Made by a program: the position numbers and the translations under genes. The notes beneath the pieces were generated by a model that was not told the origin of the DNA, did no database searches, and worked only from the letters and a program-made list of their open reading frames with translations. A stretch of 64,000 nt of DNA from the NCBI GenBank assembly GCA_027972325.1, contig JAPMOS010000007.1, forward strand, positions 372,501-436,500. Direction: 5' to 3'. The stretch comes from Paratrimastix pyriformis. Lineage: Eukaryota > Preaxostyla > Paratrimastigidae. Positions 37,356 through 55,349 of the stretch are shown here, one piece after another; within the stretch, counting starts at the first letter, position 1, and every line of letters begins with the position of its first letter.

Positions 37356-40300
37356 CTGGGAAAACGAAGAGAATTTTTACATGCCGGCGGTGGATAACTC
37401 CTGGTTTAATACCCAAAATCGGCGATTTAAATTTAGCGTTCAAAAAATTGAGCGCGGAGCCGGGAACAGGCAAGGCTTCTCTGGCTCACTATCGCCTCAG
37501 TGGCCTCTTGGGAAAGGGAGGGTTCAGTAGGGTCTACGAGGCCGAAGATGTTCGCACCGGTCAGAGATGTGCCATCAAAAAGGTCTGCTCTCTTCTCGAT
37601 GCTCACGAACCACATCGGAGATGACTTTGTTCGCCCACAGATCGACAAGTCCCTCATTTTAGCCAAGAAATGCATCGAGTATGTGCATCGGGAAATTGAG
37701 ATTCAGGGACAACTCAACCATCCAAATCTTGTCCGGCTCCAGGAAAGTTTCGAGGAAGCAGATTCTATTTGCTTGGTGATGGAGCTCTGCTCGCGGGGTA
37801 AGGTTTACCACCACCTGAAATCGAAGGGTCGCTTCCTCGATCCCGAAGCTCGCTTCTTTTTTCGGCAATTGTGCCATGGATTGGCCTACCTCCATCATCG
37901 TGACATCATCCACCGCGACCTGAAACTCAGCAACCTCCTTTTGACGGAAGACTACACCCTGGTCTGACCACCCTCACCCCCAGACCGGATCTTCACCCTG
38001 TCCCTGTCCCCCTCAGAAAATCTCCGACTTTGGGCTGGCCGCGTATGGGTCCCTCGAGCATCACACCATATGCGGGACATTGCCTTATCTCTCCCCGTCT
38101 GCTGGTTTCTCGTCCCGCCCGACTCACCCCACCGCCTCCCCAGGGAGATTGTCAACGGCGAGGGCCACGGCATGGCCACCGATATGTGGTCTCTGGGCAT
38201 CGTGCTCTTCCAGTTCCTGACCGGGTCCCCGCCATTTCCGGTCGGTTGGCGTACATCCCCCCGGGTCAGCCCTCACACATCTCCACGCGCATGCACGCAG
38301 GACCAATCCGAGCAGGCCACTCGGTCGCTGATCTCCGAGGGCCACGCGCCGCTCCCTCCCCTGCCGACCGACATCACCCCCCTGGCACGAAACCTCCTGG
38401 GCCGGCTCCTCGAGCGAGACCCCGAGCGCCGGATCACCATCGACGAGGTGCAGAGCCACCCCTGGGTGAACGCCACCGACCTGGCCATGCCGGGGGAGTA
38501 TCTTCCCCCACCGGTCGCGCCGCGGCCACGGACCCAGAGCGCTCCTCCAGTCGGCTGGCGCCCGTCGTACGAAGGAGGGGCTCTCCCTGTCGGTGAGGAG
38601 AACAGGGTGGCCGCCGTCCCCGCCGGGGTTGGGCAGACCAAGACCCCAGTCCGGGGGGAGGCCGTCCGGGAACCGTTGGTCAACATCACCCCGCCCAGTG
38701 CCCTCGACTCACCCGCCCCTCCTGCGGGCAACGGCGACAGCCGCTCTCCCCAGGGCGGTGGGTCGCACCACAGGACCGCGGGTGAGTCACCGCGGGGGCA
38801 GCAAGCGGGGGGTCAGGGCGGCACCCCTGTCACCTTGTTTTCGGGGACCCGTTTCCAGTTGTCCCCGGCGGCACCCCACCAGCGTGGCGGCTCGCCTGCA
38901 GGGTCGCCTCTGGCCTCGCCATCCCCCCGGCGCACGGGCGCGGCCGCCGGGACGTCCCCACTGGGCAGCGGCTTGGGCCACCACCAACCCGCAGTCGCCG
39001 CCCGGCCATCGCCGCAAGCCCCCCCGAATCGCCGCTCGCCCTCGCCCTCCTCCGGCTCTCCGTCCACACACGCTTCTGCTGCGGCCTCCCCGCGCCAGCC
39101 CGCCGCTGCCTCCCCAATCGCCCAGCCGCGATTGCCGTCGCCCCTCGGACCGCGCCTTCCCTCCTCGGCCCAGCTGCGCACCTTGCCACGCCAGGCCCGA
39201 CCTGCGCCGTCCCCGCCTGCTCCCCGCCAGCCTTCCGGTGCTGATGCTGCCGAGGCCGAGGCGGGCAACCTCTTCTCACCCACCCGGCAGTGGCCCAGCA
39301 CGATGGCCAGCCCCGCCCGCCCTTCCCCCCGCTCGCCGCCGTCCCCCCCGCGGCAGCCGCCACCCCCCGGCCGTGTGTCCCAGTACCCCCCGTCGCCATC
39401 CCCCCACAACCCGCTTGCCACCCCGCGGGTGGCGGTGGAGACCCCGTCGGTCTCCCAGACCCGGCAGGCTGCTCCTCCCCCCGTCCCCTCCCCCGTCACG
39501 GGGTACCTGCCGTCCCCCAGTACCATCCACCTGGCCCGTCGCCCCGCCCCCGTCCCCGCCCCAGGAGCGGTCGCCACCACCCCTCCGGAGATGTCGCCCT
39601 CTCCCACCCGGGGTGGCTACTCGCTGGCCGGGCCTGCCGAGCCCAGCTTCGCCATGGTCGGGGCAACCCCGCCGAGCCCGGCCGCCCCGGCCCTGATCAG
39701 CCAGCGCCCCTGGAGCACCCCGCCCGGCAGGCGCCCCCGGATCACCTCCCCGCCGACGAGCCAGCCCCCGCCCCGGCCCCGGAACCGCACCACCCATCCC
39801 CGAGCGGCAAGGGCCCCACGCCCGTGCGGACCTCGCCCCCCGGCCCGCAGCAGCAGCAGCAGCAGCAGCGCACCTCACCCCGGCCGCCCTTGCACCCGCC
39901 TCCTTCTCCCCTCCCGCCTACCCCCCGCGGCCCGGCCCCGGTCGACCCCTCGGCCACCTCAACCCCACGTGCCGCCCCGGCTGGACCCCATGCGGCTTCA
40001 ACCGGCGGCAGGCCGGCGGCACCCCCCACGCCCGGCTCCCCGCCCCCGTCATGCACCCCCCAAGCCACGACACCCACCCAGATCTTCATCATCACCCCGG
40101 ACAGCCTCGGGCGCCCGGCCGTGCCCCTGGGGCCGCCCGCCACCAGCCCCGCGGGAATATCGACGCCCGCCTTAGCCCTCGGGGTCCTCTCGCCCGCCAG
40201 CCCGCCAGCCCTGCCCTCGTGGAGCCTCCCGACCTGCACCAACCTGGCCGCCTCTCCCGCCCCCGCCCCCGCCCCTGCCCCCCGCCCCCCGCCCCTGCTC

Positions 40301-43300
40301 CCGTCCCGCTTGCTCCTGACGACGGCGCCCACCCCGCCAGCCGGTTCCCCTTCCCCGCCTCGCCGCCCTCGATCGCGGGGAAGCCGACCAGCAGGCCACC
40401 CGCGCCCAGCCCCGAGCAGCAAGCGGCTGCGTTCCCCCCGCCGCCCTGTCTACCTCACCCGGCCGTCCTTGTCTCATCGCCCCCGTCGCCCCCCCGGACC
40501 GCCCCCGAAGTGCCGGGGCCGAGTCGACCGATGGCCGACCAACGGCCCGCCTGGCTGGCGTCCCCCGTCTGGGAGCTGCCACCCCCGCAGCCTCAGTCCC
40601 CCCGCGCTCCTCACCCGCCGCCGGCCAGGCGGCTATCCCCCCGGCCATGCAGGCGTCCCTAGCGACCCAGTCGCCGCCCCAGCCACGCGGCCCCGCGGAC
40701 CCGCCGTCTTCACCGCGCGTCTCTCAGCCCCCCGCCCAGTCCGCTTCTCCGCGCCCCATCACGCCCCCTGCCTCGTCCGCAACTGTACGCCCGCAGCCGC
40801 CGCCGCCCACCCCCGGGACGCCTCCGCCCACCCCCGGGACGCCTCCGCCGCTGGCCCCGCGCCCCCGCGGCCAGCCGGTGGCTCCACCCCTGGGGTCGGA
40901 ATCGCCCTTCGCCGACATCCCCCGGGCCCTATCCGACGAGGACACGACCACCCGGCTGTCCCCCGCCGCCCGGGGACCCACCAGGGCCCTGGCCCCCGAT
41001 GCGGCTACCCCCCCGGAGGCCGCCCCTCTCTCGGCCCTGCAGACTCCGCCCTCCGCGGCGGCGGCGCTGCTTCCGCTGCGCCTGCGGGCCCTCGAGTCGC
41101 CCACTGCCTCGCCCCCGCCCCTGCTGCCCAGCCGCCGGGGGGCCACCGCATGGCCGCCACCACACACTCGGCGGCTCCCGACGACGTGCCCCCAAGTCGA
41201 CGATGATCTGGAGGGCGACGGCGGCCCCCCCCAGGGGGACAGCCCCACTGAGGCCCCCGAAGCGCCGCCGCCCGTGCCCATCCCCGAGCCGGCCCACCCC
41301 GCCCTGCCCACCCCGCTCACGCCCCCGTCTCCCGCACCCGCCCCCGCGCCGGTGGACTCGCTGACCCCCCGCCAGCAGCAGACCCCACATGGAGACGGGG
41401 GGCGCCACCGACCCCGGGCCAAGTCGACCCCGCCGCCAATGTCCCGGTTCTGTCCGCCCCCCGAGGCGGACCTTCCCCCGCCGCCCTCACCCGAGGACGA
41501 GGAGGACGAGGCCATCCCCCGAGAGACACCCACCACCACCACCACCACCACCCATCCCCCCCTGGGGTCTACCCACCCCCCACCCCCCCATGGGTCGACC
41601 TTCCCCATGCTGCCCGCCGACCTGCCCACCGGCTTCCCGCTGGCCGAGGACGAGTCCACCCTGCCGGCCCTGCCGTCCCGCTCGATGGGCGTCATGGCCG
41701 CCGCTGCCGCCTGGCGCCTCCAGCAGGGCGCCGACCCGGAACGGGACGACGGAGGGTCCGAGGGGGACGGGGACAGCTCGACCGTCTCGGGGCTCCAGGC
41801 GGCTCGGCTGGCTCCCGGCAGGGGAGCCGCCCGGCCGCACCGCCCGCCGGGCGCCACCAGCCCGCCCCGCCCTCACCGCGTGCTGCAGCAGGGCAGGGGC
41901 GGAGACGACACGGACGTGAAGAGGAGCCGCTCGCCGCCCGCCGCCGCCGCCGCCGCCGCCGCCGCCCCTCCCCCCTCTGGGGATGGGGCCTCCACCGACG
42001 GGGCATGGTCCCCGCCACGTACCCCCCCGGGGGCGGCCAACCCGTCCACCACAGGGCCTTCCACCCCCTCCGACCTCCCCCCACCCGACGGGCAGGCGCC
42101 ACCTGAAGGTCCGGGTCCGGTTCCCCCGGCGGCTCCCTCCGATGCGGAGTCTGCCCGGGGGCAGCAGCCGCATGCGCAACCCGACCAGCCCCACACCGCC
42201 AGCCGCAGCAACCCGTCAGCATCCGACAGTCCGCTGGCTGGCGCAATGACCCCGACCGGACCCCCCCGCGCCGCCGCCTCCCCCCGGGTTCCAGCCGCCG
42301 ATCCCAACAACCCGGCCGCCTCCTGCTCCCTGTCGCCGCTCATCTGCCCGGGGGCCTCCCCGCCCGGAGAGCCGGGCGACCGGCTGCGGCCCCAGCCACC
42401 TTCCGCCCTCCTCGCAGCGGGCGCCTCCGAGACGGCGCTGTGGAGTAGCATGGCCTCCTCGGCCTGGCCCACCCTGGGCGGCTCCCTCCGGAGCAGCGCA
42501 CTCATGGAGCTCTCGGCTGCCGCCTCGCCACCCTCGCCCCCCGGCGGCGCGGGTGGTGTGGTGGTCGAACCCGAGCCGCCCCTGGGCCCGTCGGCATCAC
42601 CCCCCGTGGGTCGACACGCCCCCGGGCTGGCCGCCGGCACCACCGGGGGGAGAGCCACCACCGCCCCCACCGCCCCCCCCACGGCCATGAGCTCCTCCCT
42701 GATCACATCCAGCTGCTTCTCGCGCCCGTCGTCCTTCCTGCCCTCGCCCTCCCGGGGCCCCGCCGCCGCCCCCGCCGCCCCCGCCGCCGCCTCGCCGGCG
42801 ACCCCTGTTGCACGCCCGTCCCCCGAGCGGCCCCCCAGCGGTCCGGCCGGGCCCCTCCTCACCCGACCGCCCCCGCAGCAGCAGCGGCGCAGCCCGCCGG
42901 GGCCCCTCAGGGGCGTACCCATCCCGGGCCTGGCTGCGCCACCCGCACCCGCACCCACTCCCGCCCACACGCCACCTCCGGCCCCGGCCCCGGCCCCGAC
43001 CCCGGCCTGCTCCGCCACACCGCCGGGGCGCCGAGCCGGGGATGCTCAGGATGGCGACCAGCGGGGCGAGGGGCCATGGACGACAACGGGTCAGCAGCCC
43101 CAGGGTGATGATAACCACGACGAAGAGGCGGCCGGCTTGCCAACCCGGCGGCAGCAGCAGCAGCAGCCCCCGCAGAGGGCTGCCCTGCCCGCTCTCGCCC
43201 AGGAAGGTCTGGCCCCACCGACCCATCCCGCCGCCTCCTCCTCCTCCTCCTTGGATGTGGGTTGTTTGTTGCCCCTGCGCCACACCTGATTCGTCCGGGT

Positions 43301-44353
43301 GGGCGCCTCTCGTCACACGCGCACACACACTCTCTCTCCAGTTTTGCGTCCGATCGACACGGCCGGCCTGCCGGCCTTCAGCCACCAGGGGGCCCGGTGC
43401 CTGTTCACCCTGAAGCCCTCCGGGAGCCTCGTCATGCGGGTGGCCCCCAACCGGCACGTCATGGCCATCGCCCCCGGGGGAACAAAGGTCCCCCTCCCCC
43501 CCCCCCCCCCCCCCCCCCCGTCCCATCCCGCCCTTCCTGTTGTGTGATGAGAGCGCGGCGCGAGTCGACTTTCCCGTGGGGTATGCTGACTCACCCTTGT
43601 CTCCCTCTCCCTGGTGGCGGGGCGATGGCGGCGCGCGGGGAACAGGTCCAATTCCGGCGGGGCCAAACCCGGACCATCCACACCTTCCCGCTGGCCGCCC
43701 TGCCTGCCTGCCTGCACCCCTGGTACCGCCAGGCCTCACGCTTCGTGGAGCACCTGCGGTCGCTGGTCCCCCGGGTCATCTACCACTCCGACCAGGCCAC
43801 CAGCATGCTCATGTCCAACCCGCCCCACCCGGACTTCCTGGTGCGCTGGTACGCACCCGGCTCCGAGGGCTGCTACGTCACGACCCGCTACCGACACCAC
43901 ACCCAGTACCTGCACATCACCGTCCCCGGGCAGGCCACCACGGTCCTGCGCAACCGGCCCGGGCAGCCCGCCCCGCACGCCTCGACCCTGCCCGAGCCCC
44001 AGCGGACCCTGGCCCTCCACGCGGCCCAGTGCAAATGCCGCTGCGTGGAGATCGAGCGCCGCGTGAACGTCCGCATGCAGCAGCTGCAAGCACAGCAGTC
44101 GCAGTCACCGAGCAGCCCCATGGGCGCCCCGACACAGTCAGCATCGCCCTCCCGGCAATCCCCGCGCTTCCCCGTGGAGGTGGACGGGCGCGAGGGCCGC
44201 TGTCTGGCCCGATCGATCGAACCCCGGGTGGTGGAGACAGTCGAGGCCATTGGGATGGTGGTGCCTTCGCCACCCAGAAGGCAGAGTTCGCCAACGCGAC
44301 GCTCCGAACAACGGGCCCGTTCGGCTCCGCCAGCCGAGAGGAACGGAAGCTGA
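37349..44353 (+). CDS. PLK4: Polo-like kinase 4 with very long Pro-rich linker
   Basis: Kinase that starts centriole/basal-body duplication. Kinase exons: 37349-37582, 37641-37961, 38017-38096, 38144-38240 and 38301 onward. Kinase motifs: YRLSGLLGKGGFSRVYEAED, CAIKK, the HREIEIQGQLNHPN helix, HRDLKLSNLLLT, KISDFGLA, HTICGTLPYLSPEI, ATDMWSLGIVLFQFLTGSPP and LLERDPERRITIDEVQSHPW. The C-terminal exons (43342-43487 and 43646-44353) carry PLK4-type polo-box sequence: VLRPIDTAGLPAF, YRQASRFVEHLRSLVPRVIY, ATSMLMSNPPHPDFLVRWYA and YLHITVPG. Exon 5 (38301-43206) encodes about 1,550 residues of Pro/Ser/Ala-rich linker, far longer than in animal PLK4. Along it the plausible coding frame moves back by one base three times (near 39725, 40350 and 40650), returning to the original frame; missing C bases are the simplest reason. 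The ATG at 37349 is the first in frame. Confidence 0.88.
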
Positions 44354-44451
44354 ACAATCAATCTCCTTTTCCGGAAGGAAAAACAGAAAAACGATCGCAC
44401 ACGAATGCCCTCCTGATAGTTTGGTCGCACCAAAAAAAAAGGAGCTGTTAT

Positions 44452-44779
44452 TTACAGCGAAGGCTCGTAGGTGCCATCCACCTTCTGCCAGATCTTGACC
44501 TCGCGGGTGCCAGCACCAGTATCGACCTGCACGAAGTACTTGAGACCAGCGACAACCTGGACCTGATAGGAGACAGGTTCGAACTGGGCGAAGTTTTGAC
44601 CGGCCAGAGCCTCGACTTGAGGACGCTGCATGCGAAACATGTCAATACAATGGAAAGAATGGGGGAAAGTGACAAACCACGCGTGCGCAAATCTGGCGAA
44701 CATTGTCATCGACGGGGCGGGCAGGGGCCTTCCCACCGCAGCAGCAGCCGTGCGCATGATGAGGACCGTGTTCCATCAT
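44452..44779 (-). CDS. Type 1 cystatin (stefin), cysteine protease inhibitor
   Basis: Small cytosolic inhibitor of papain-like cysteine proteases. Two exons: 44779-44681 and 44625-44452, with a 55-nt intron (GTGGTT to ATGCAG). The protein is about 90 residues: MMEHGPHHAHGCCCGGKAPA, then VDDNVRQICARRPQVEALAG, NFAQFEPVSYQVQVVAGLKY, FVQVDTG and EVKIWQKVDGTYEPSL. The QVVAG loop, the core inhibitory motif, is exact. The N-terminal His/Cys stretch (HGPHHAHGCCCGG) is unusual: stefins normally start with a short peptide ending in Gly, and a Gly-Gly pair is present here. There is no signal peptide, as expected for stefins. Tail-to-tail with PLK4 (100 bp gap) and head-to-head with WDR18 (70 bp), so it probably shares a bidirectional promoter with the latter. 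Confidence 0.9.
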
Positions 44780-44848
44780 TTTTTGAATCGGTTGAATTGA
44801 GAGCTTCACCCAGTTTCTGGTCGCTGTTCTCGAGTTCGTCCCGGCGGG

Positions 44849-47768
44849 ATGCTTGCGCTCTCCTATTCATCGGGCGACGAGAAGCTCATCAACATATGGC
44901 ATACCACCAATGGATCTCTCATGACTCAATACAAGGACAATGCGTGTCTTCCTCAATGCCTCGAGGCAACGGGCGACTTTCTCTTGGGGTTGCAAATGGT
45001 CGAGCGACACGGGCAGCATGGCTTTCGTCAGACTTTTCACGTATGGAACTATGAGCAGGTCTGTCCCCCATGATTTTCCTTCACCAACATTCATCATCCC
45101 CCCCCCCCCCCCACACACACACACAGAATTTGCCCCAGCTCAAATTCTTCACGCCCATCGACGAGCCATCGCAGCCTCTGAGCTGCATTGCATTGTCACT
45201 TTCCGGGCAGTTTTGCGCCGGCGGAGGCTCCAAGGGCAACGTCTACCTTTGGGAGGTCTGGCTGCCTCCCCGACCCCCCCCCCCCCCCCCCCCCCCGACC
45301 CAACCTGATTGGCGCCTCCCGCCCGGCAGGTTGCCACCGGCCACCTGCTCCGGATTGTGCACGCCCACCAAGGGCCCGTCAACACGATCAAGTTCAGCGA
45401 GGACGGGGTCTTTCTGGTGAGCGGCGGTGACGATGCCACGCTGCGCATCTACCGGCTGGAGCGGTCTGCCGCCGCCGCCGCCGCCGCCGCCGCCCCCGAT
45501 CCCGTCCTCCCAGGTCACATCAACCCCCATGGGGGTTCCTCTCGCGCAGGATCCTCGCGGCGGCGGCCCAGGAGCGCATCCAGGCGAGCAGCGCCGAGGT
45601 CCTGGCCACCACCGCGGCCCAGGTGGAGGAGGAGGGCGGCCACGTCCTGCCGGCCCACGCCCAGCCCATCACCGCCCTGGCCGTGGCATCCATCGGAGGC
45701 GGCGGGGCCTGGGCCTTCTCGGGGTCCCTCGACCGGAGCGTCAAGGTCCCCGACCCAGCCAGCCAGCATCCCCATCTCCATCCCGCCCCGGGCACTGTCA
45801 CCTCCTCCGTGAGTGGCCCGTGTCTCGCTGCCGGGCGTTCATCGTGTGTGCGGCGGGGTTGTGGCGGTGGCGGCGCGGGGTTGTGGCGGTGGGCAGATCT
45901 GGGACTGCACGACGGGCCGGCTGCTGCACAGCGTGACCCTGCCGAACCCCGTGACGGCCCTCTGCGTGGCGGCCTCGATGGAGACCATGTACGCGGGCAC
46001 CGCCACGGGCACCATCCACGTGACACCCCTCACCCGGGCCAGGTCCGCTGCCATCCATCCCCCGAACTCCCCCGAACTCCCCCAAACCCCCCAAACTCCC
46101 ACGCTCCACTCCCGCGGCTCTGATCCGACTCTCCTCTCCCCGGGTCCTGGCCCTCCCACCGTACCTTTGCAGGGACGTCCTCGCGGGCCCGGCACCGACC
46201 CAACTCCTCGAGGGGCACACGTCTGGACCCACCCCTCATGCTGTCTCCACTCCACTCCACTCCACTCCACTCCCCTCCCCTCCACTCCCCTCCACTCCAC
46301 TACTCTCCGCCTTCACATCAACTCCCTCCCTCCCCGCTGCCATGCTGGCTGCTGTTGGCTGCTGGTGGACACATGGGCACAGGATGGACGTGACGGGCCT
46401 GACGGTGGACCCGAGTGACCAGCAGCTCGTCTCGGCCTCCCGGGACGGCACCTGCCGCGTGTGGGCCCAGGGCCAGTGCGTCCGCACGGTGGTCCTCCAC
46501 AACCACAGTCCGTCGTCCGCCCCTCAGGCCATGGTCCCACTATGGTCCCACTATGTCCCACTATGGTCCCACTATGGCCCCACTATGGCCCCACTATGGT
46601 CCATGCCTTCATAACCCCAACCAAGGGACACACACGTCCAAAAAGCGGCGCCCGGCTCATGTATGCGTATGTGTGTGTCGTCCGTCCGTGTGTGTCGTCC
46701 GTCCGTGTGTGCGTCTGTGTTGGGCCTGTGCAGAGCCGGTCAGCGGGGTGCTGCTGCTGACCCACCCGCAGATCATCCGCAGGCTGCGCGCCTGTGGGCG
46801 CCTCTCCGGTCCGCAGACCCCCCCCCCCCCCCCCCCCCCTATTGTGCCTCCATCTCCCCCGGCATGCTCACTGGTTTGGCTGGCGCTGGGGTATGGGGGG
46901 GGGGGGATGACGGTACAGAGGCGGGCACGATGAAGGCGGCCTCGGCCAAGGCGCGCCAGCTGCCCCTGATGCCCTTCCAGAAGACGTCCGTGCCACCCCC
47001 ACCCTGCCTTCCCCCCCCCCCCCCCCCATCCTTCCTCCATCTTCCGCTCGCGGTCCTGCCGCCTGACCCTCGATGACAAGATCCCCTCCCCTCGCTGTGT
47101 GCCGCCACAGGTGCCGCGACCCGCCCGCGGTGGTGGCCCTGCGCCGGTCGCCCTTCGGCCATCCGCCGCCCCCCGTCTGCGGCCGGCCGGCCCCGGGCAA
47201 CCCGCTGGACATGCTCCTGCGGGCCGCCGACCTCTCCCCGGCCCTGGCAGTGGGGGATTGCGGCTCCAACCCGGAGGAGGACGAGGCCCGGGCCGAGCTG
47301 GACGCCATCGCAGCCGAGGCCGCCTTGTGGGTCCGGGGCCTGCATACATCACCCCCCACGGGCCATCCTCACCCCACGGGCCATCCTCACCCCACGGGCC
47401 ATCCTCACCCCACGGGCCATCCTCACCCCCACGGGCCATCCCCACCCATCCGTCTGCCCCCAGTCGGCCAGCGCTGCCCCTGCGACCCCCCTGGCCCCGT
47501 CGGCACCCGCCCCGGGGTATATCGGCGGGGCACCTCCCTGGCGGGCGTCAGCCAGAGCCTGACCCAGACCCAGGCCGCCCTGGCCGCGGCCCAGGCCGAC
47601 CTGCAGCGGGCCCAGCTCGAGGCGGCCGCCTGGAAGGGGGTCGCCACCCGGCTGCAGGCCCATTTTATGGGGACCGACCTGCTTGGCCAGGGGCCCGCGG
47701 CCCCGCAGCCGGCTGCTGAGCCACCAGTGCAGTGCTGCAGCGGGGCCGAGGGGGGCGGGGCGGCGTGA
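44849..47768 (+). CDS. WDR18: WD40 protein, WDR18/Ipi3-like (Rix1 complex)
   Basis: Probable subunit of the Rix1/PELP1 complex that matures 60S pre-ribosomes. Exons: 44849-45058, 45127-45255, 45330 onward, then several more to 47768. Repeats seen: INIWHTTNGSLMTQYKD; FHVWNYEQ; PLSCIALSLSGQFCAGGGSK with NVYLWEVATGHLLRIVHAHQ; PVNTIKFSEDGVFLVSGGDD with TLRIYRLE; HAQPITALAVASIGGGGAWA with FSGSLDRSVK; IWDCTTGRLLHSVTLPNPVT; METMYAGTATGTIHVTPL; and VTGLTVDPSDQQLVSASRDG with TCRVWAQGQCVRTV. Human WDR18 has the same SLDQTVKLWE, CGGSEGSIF and QCIRTV elements. The C-terminus is coiled coil (VSQSLTQTQAALAAAQADLQ) as in Ipi3 and WDR18. Introns carry C runs and minisatellites. A missing short 5' exon is possible because the first blade starts abruptly. 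Confidence 0.82.
46530..46602. repeat. CCCACTATGGT minisatellite in WDR18 intron
   Basis: Six to seven copies of an 11-12 bp unit close to TGGTCCCACTA, within a WDR18 intron. Confidence 0.85.
47350..47440. repeat. 18-bp minisatellite in WDR18 intron
   Basis: About five copies of CACGGGCCATCCTCACCC inside the intron before the VGQRCPCDPPGP-like exon. Confidence 0.9.
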
Positions 47769-48248
47769 ACCCAGGGGGGGGGAGAGACCATCCCGCGATC
47801 CGGAATGGCGTGACGGGAGCGGAGGGGGAAGGGCCTGCCGAGGGCCTGGCGGCGTGCGGCGGCATGCACGCTCGTAGTGGGAGGGCCCCGGGCGCTGCCT
47901 TCACTTCAATTCGTGATCCTTCTGGGGGGGCAGCCCGGTGCGGGCGCGGGGCGCGACGGGTGGGTGGGTGGGGTGGGTCGTCGTGATGCCAAGATGAGGG
48001 GGAGTTTCACAAAAGCACCCGCCGAGCTGGTCTTGGAGTCTCGCTTTTTCAATGGCGCATCAAGTTACGGGAGGTCATTCAGATGAAGCGACAAAGCGGG
48101 AGGGGGGGGGGCTGGGGTACACGCACATGTTATTATTTGCACCACCCAGGAGCCCTGGGCGGGGCATGATGGAGTGGGTTGGGGGAGGGGGAGGGGGGAG
48201 GGGGAGGGGGGAGGGGAAGGGAACAGCGCGAGGTGGGGTCCGTCGCAT
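47769..48248. other. Convergent intergenic region
   Basis: 480 bp between the ends of WDR18 and the large F-box gene; G-rich with GGGGGA repeats at 48180-48220. No gene seen. Confidence 0.65.
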
Positions 48249-55349
<7,101 letters not shown>

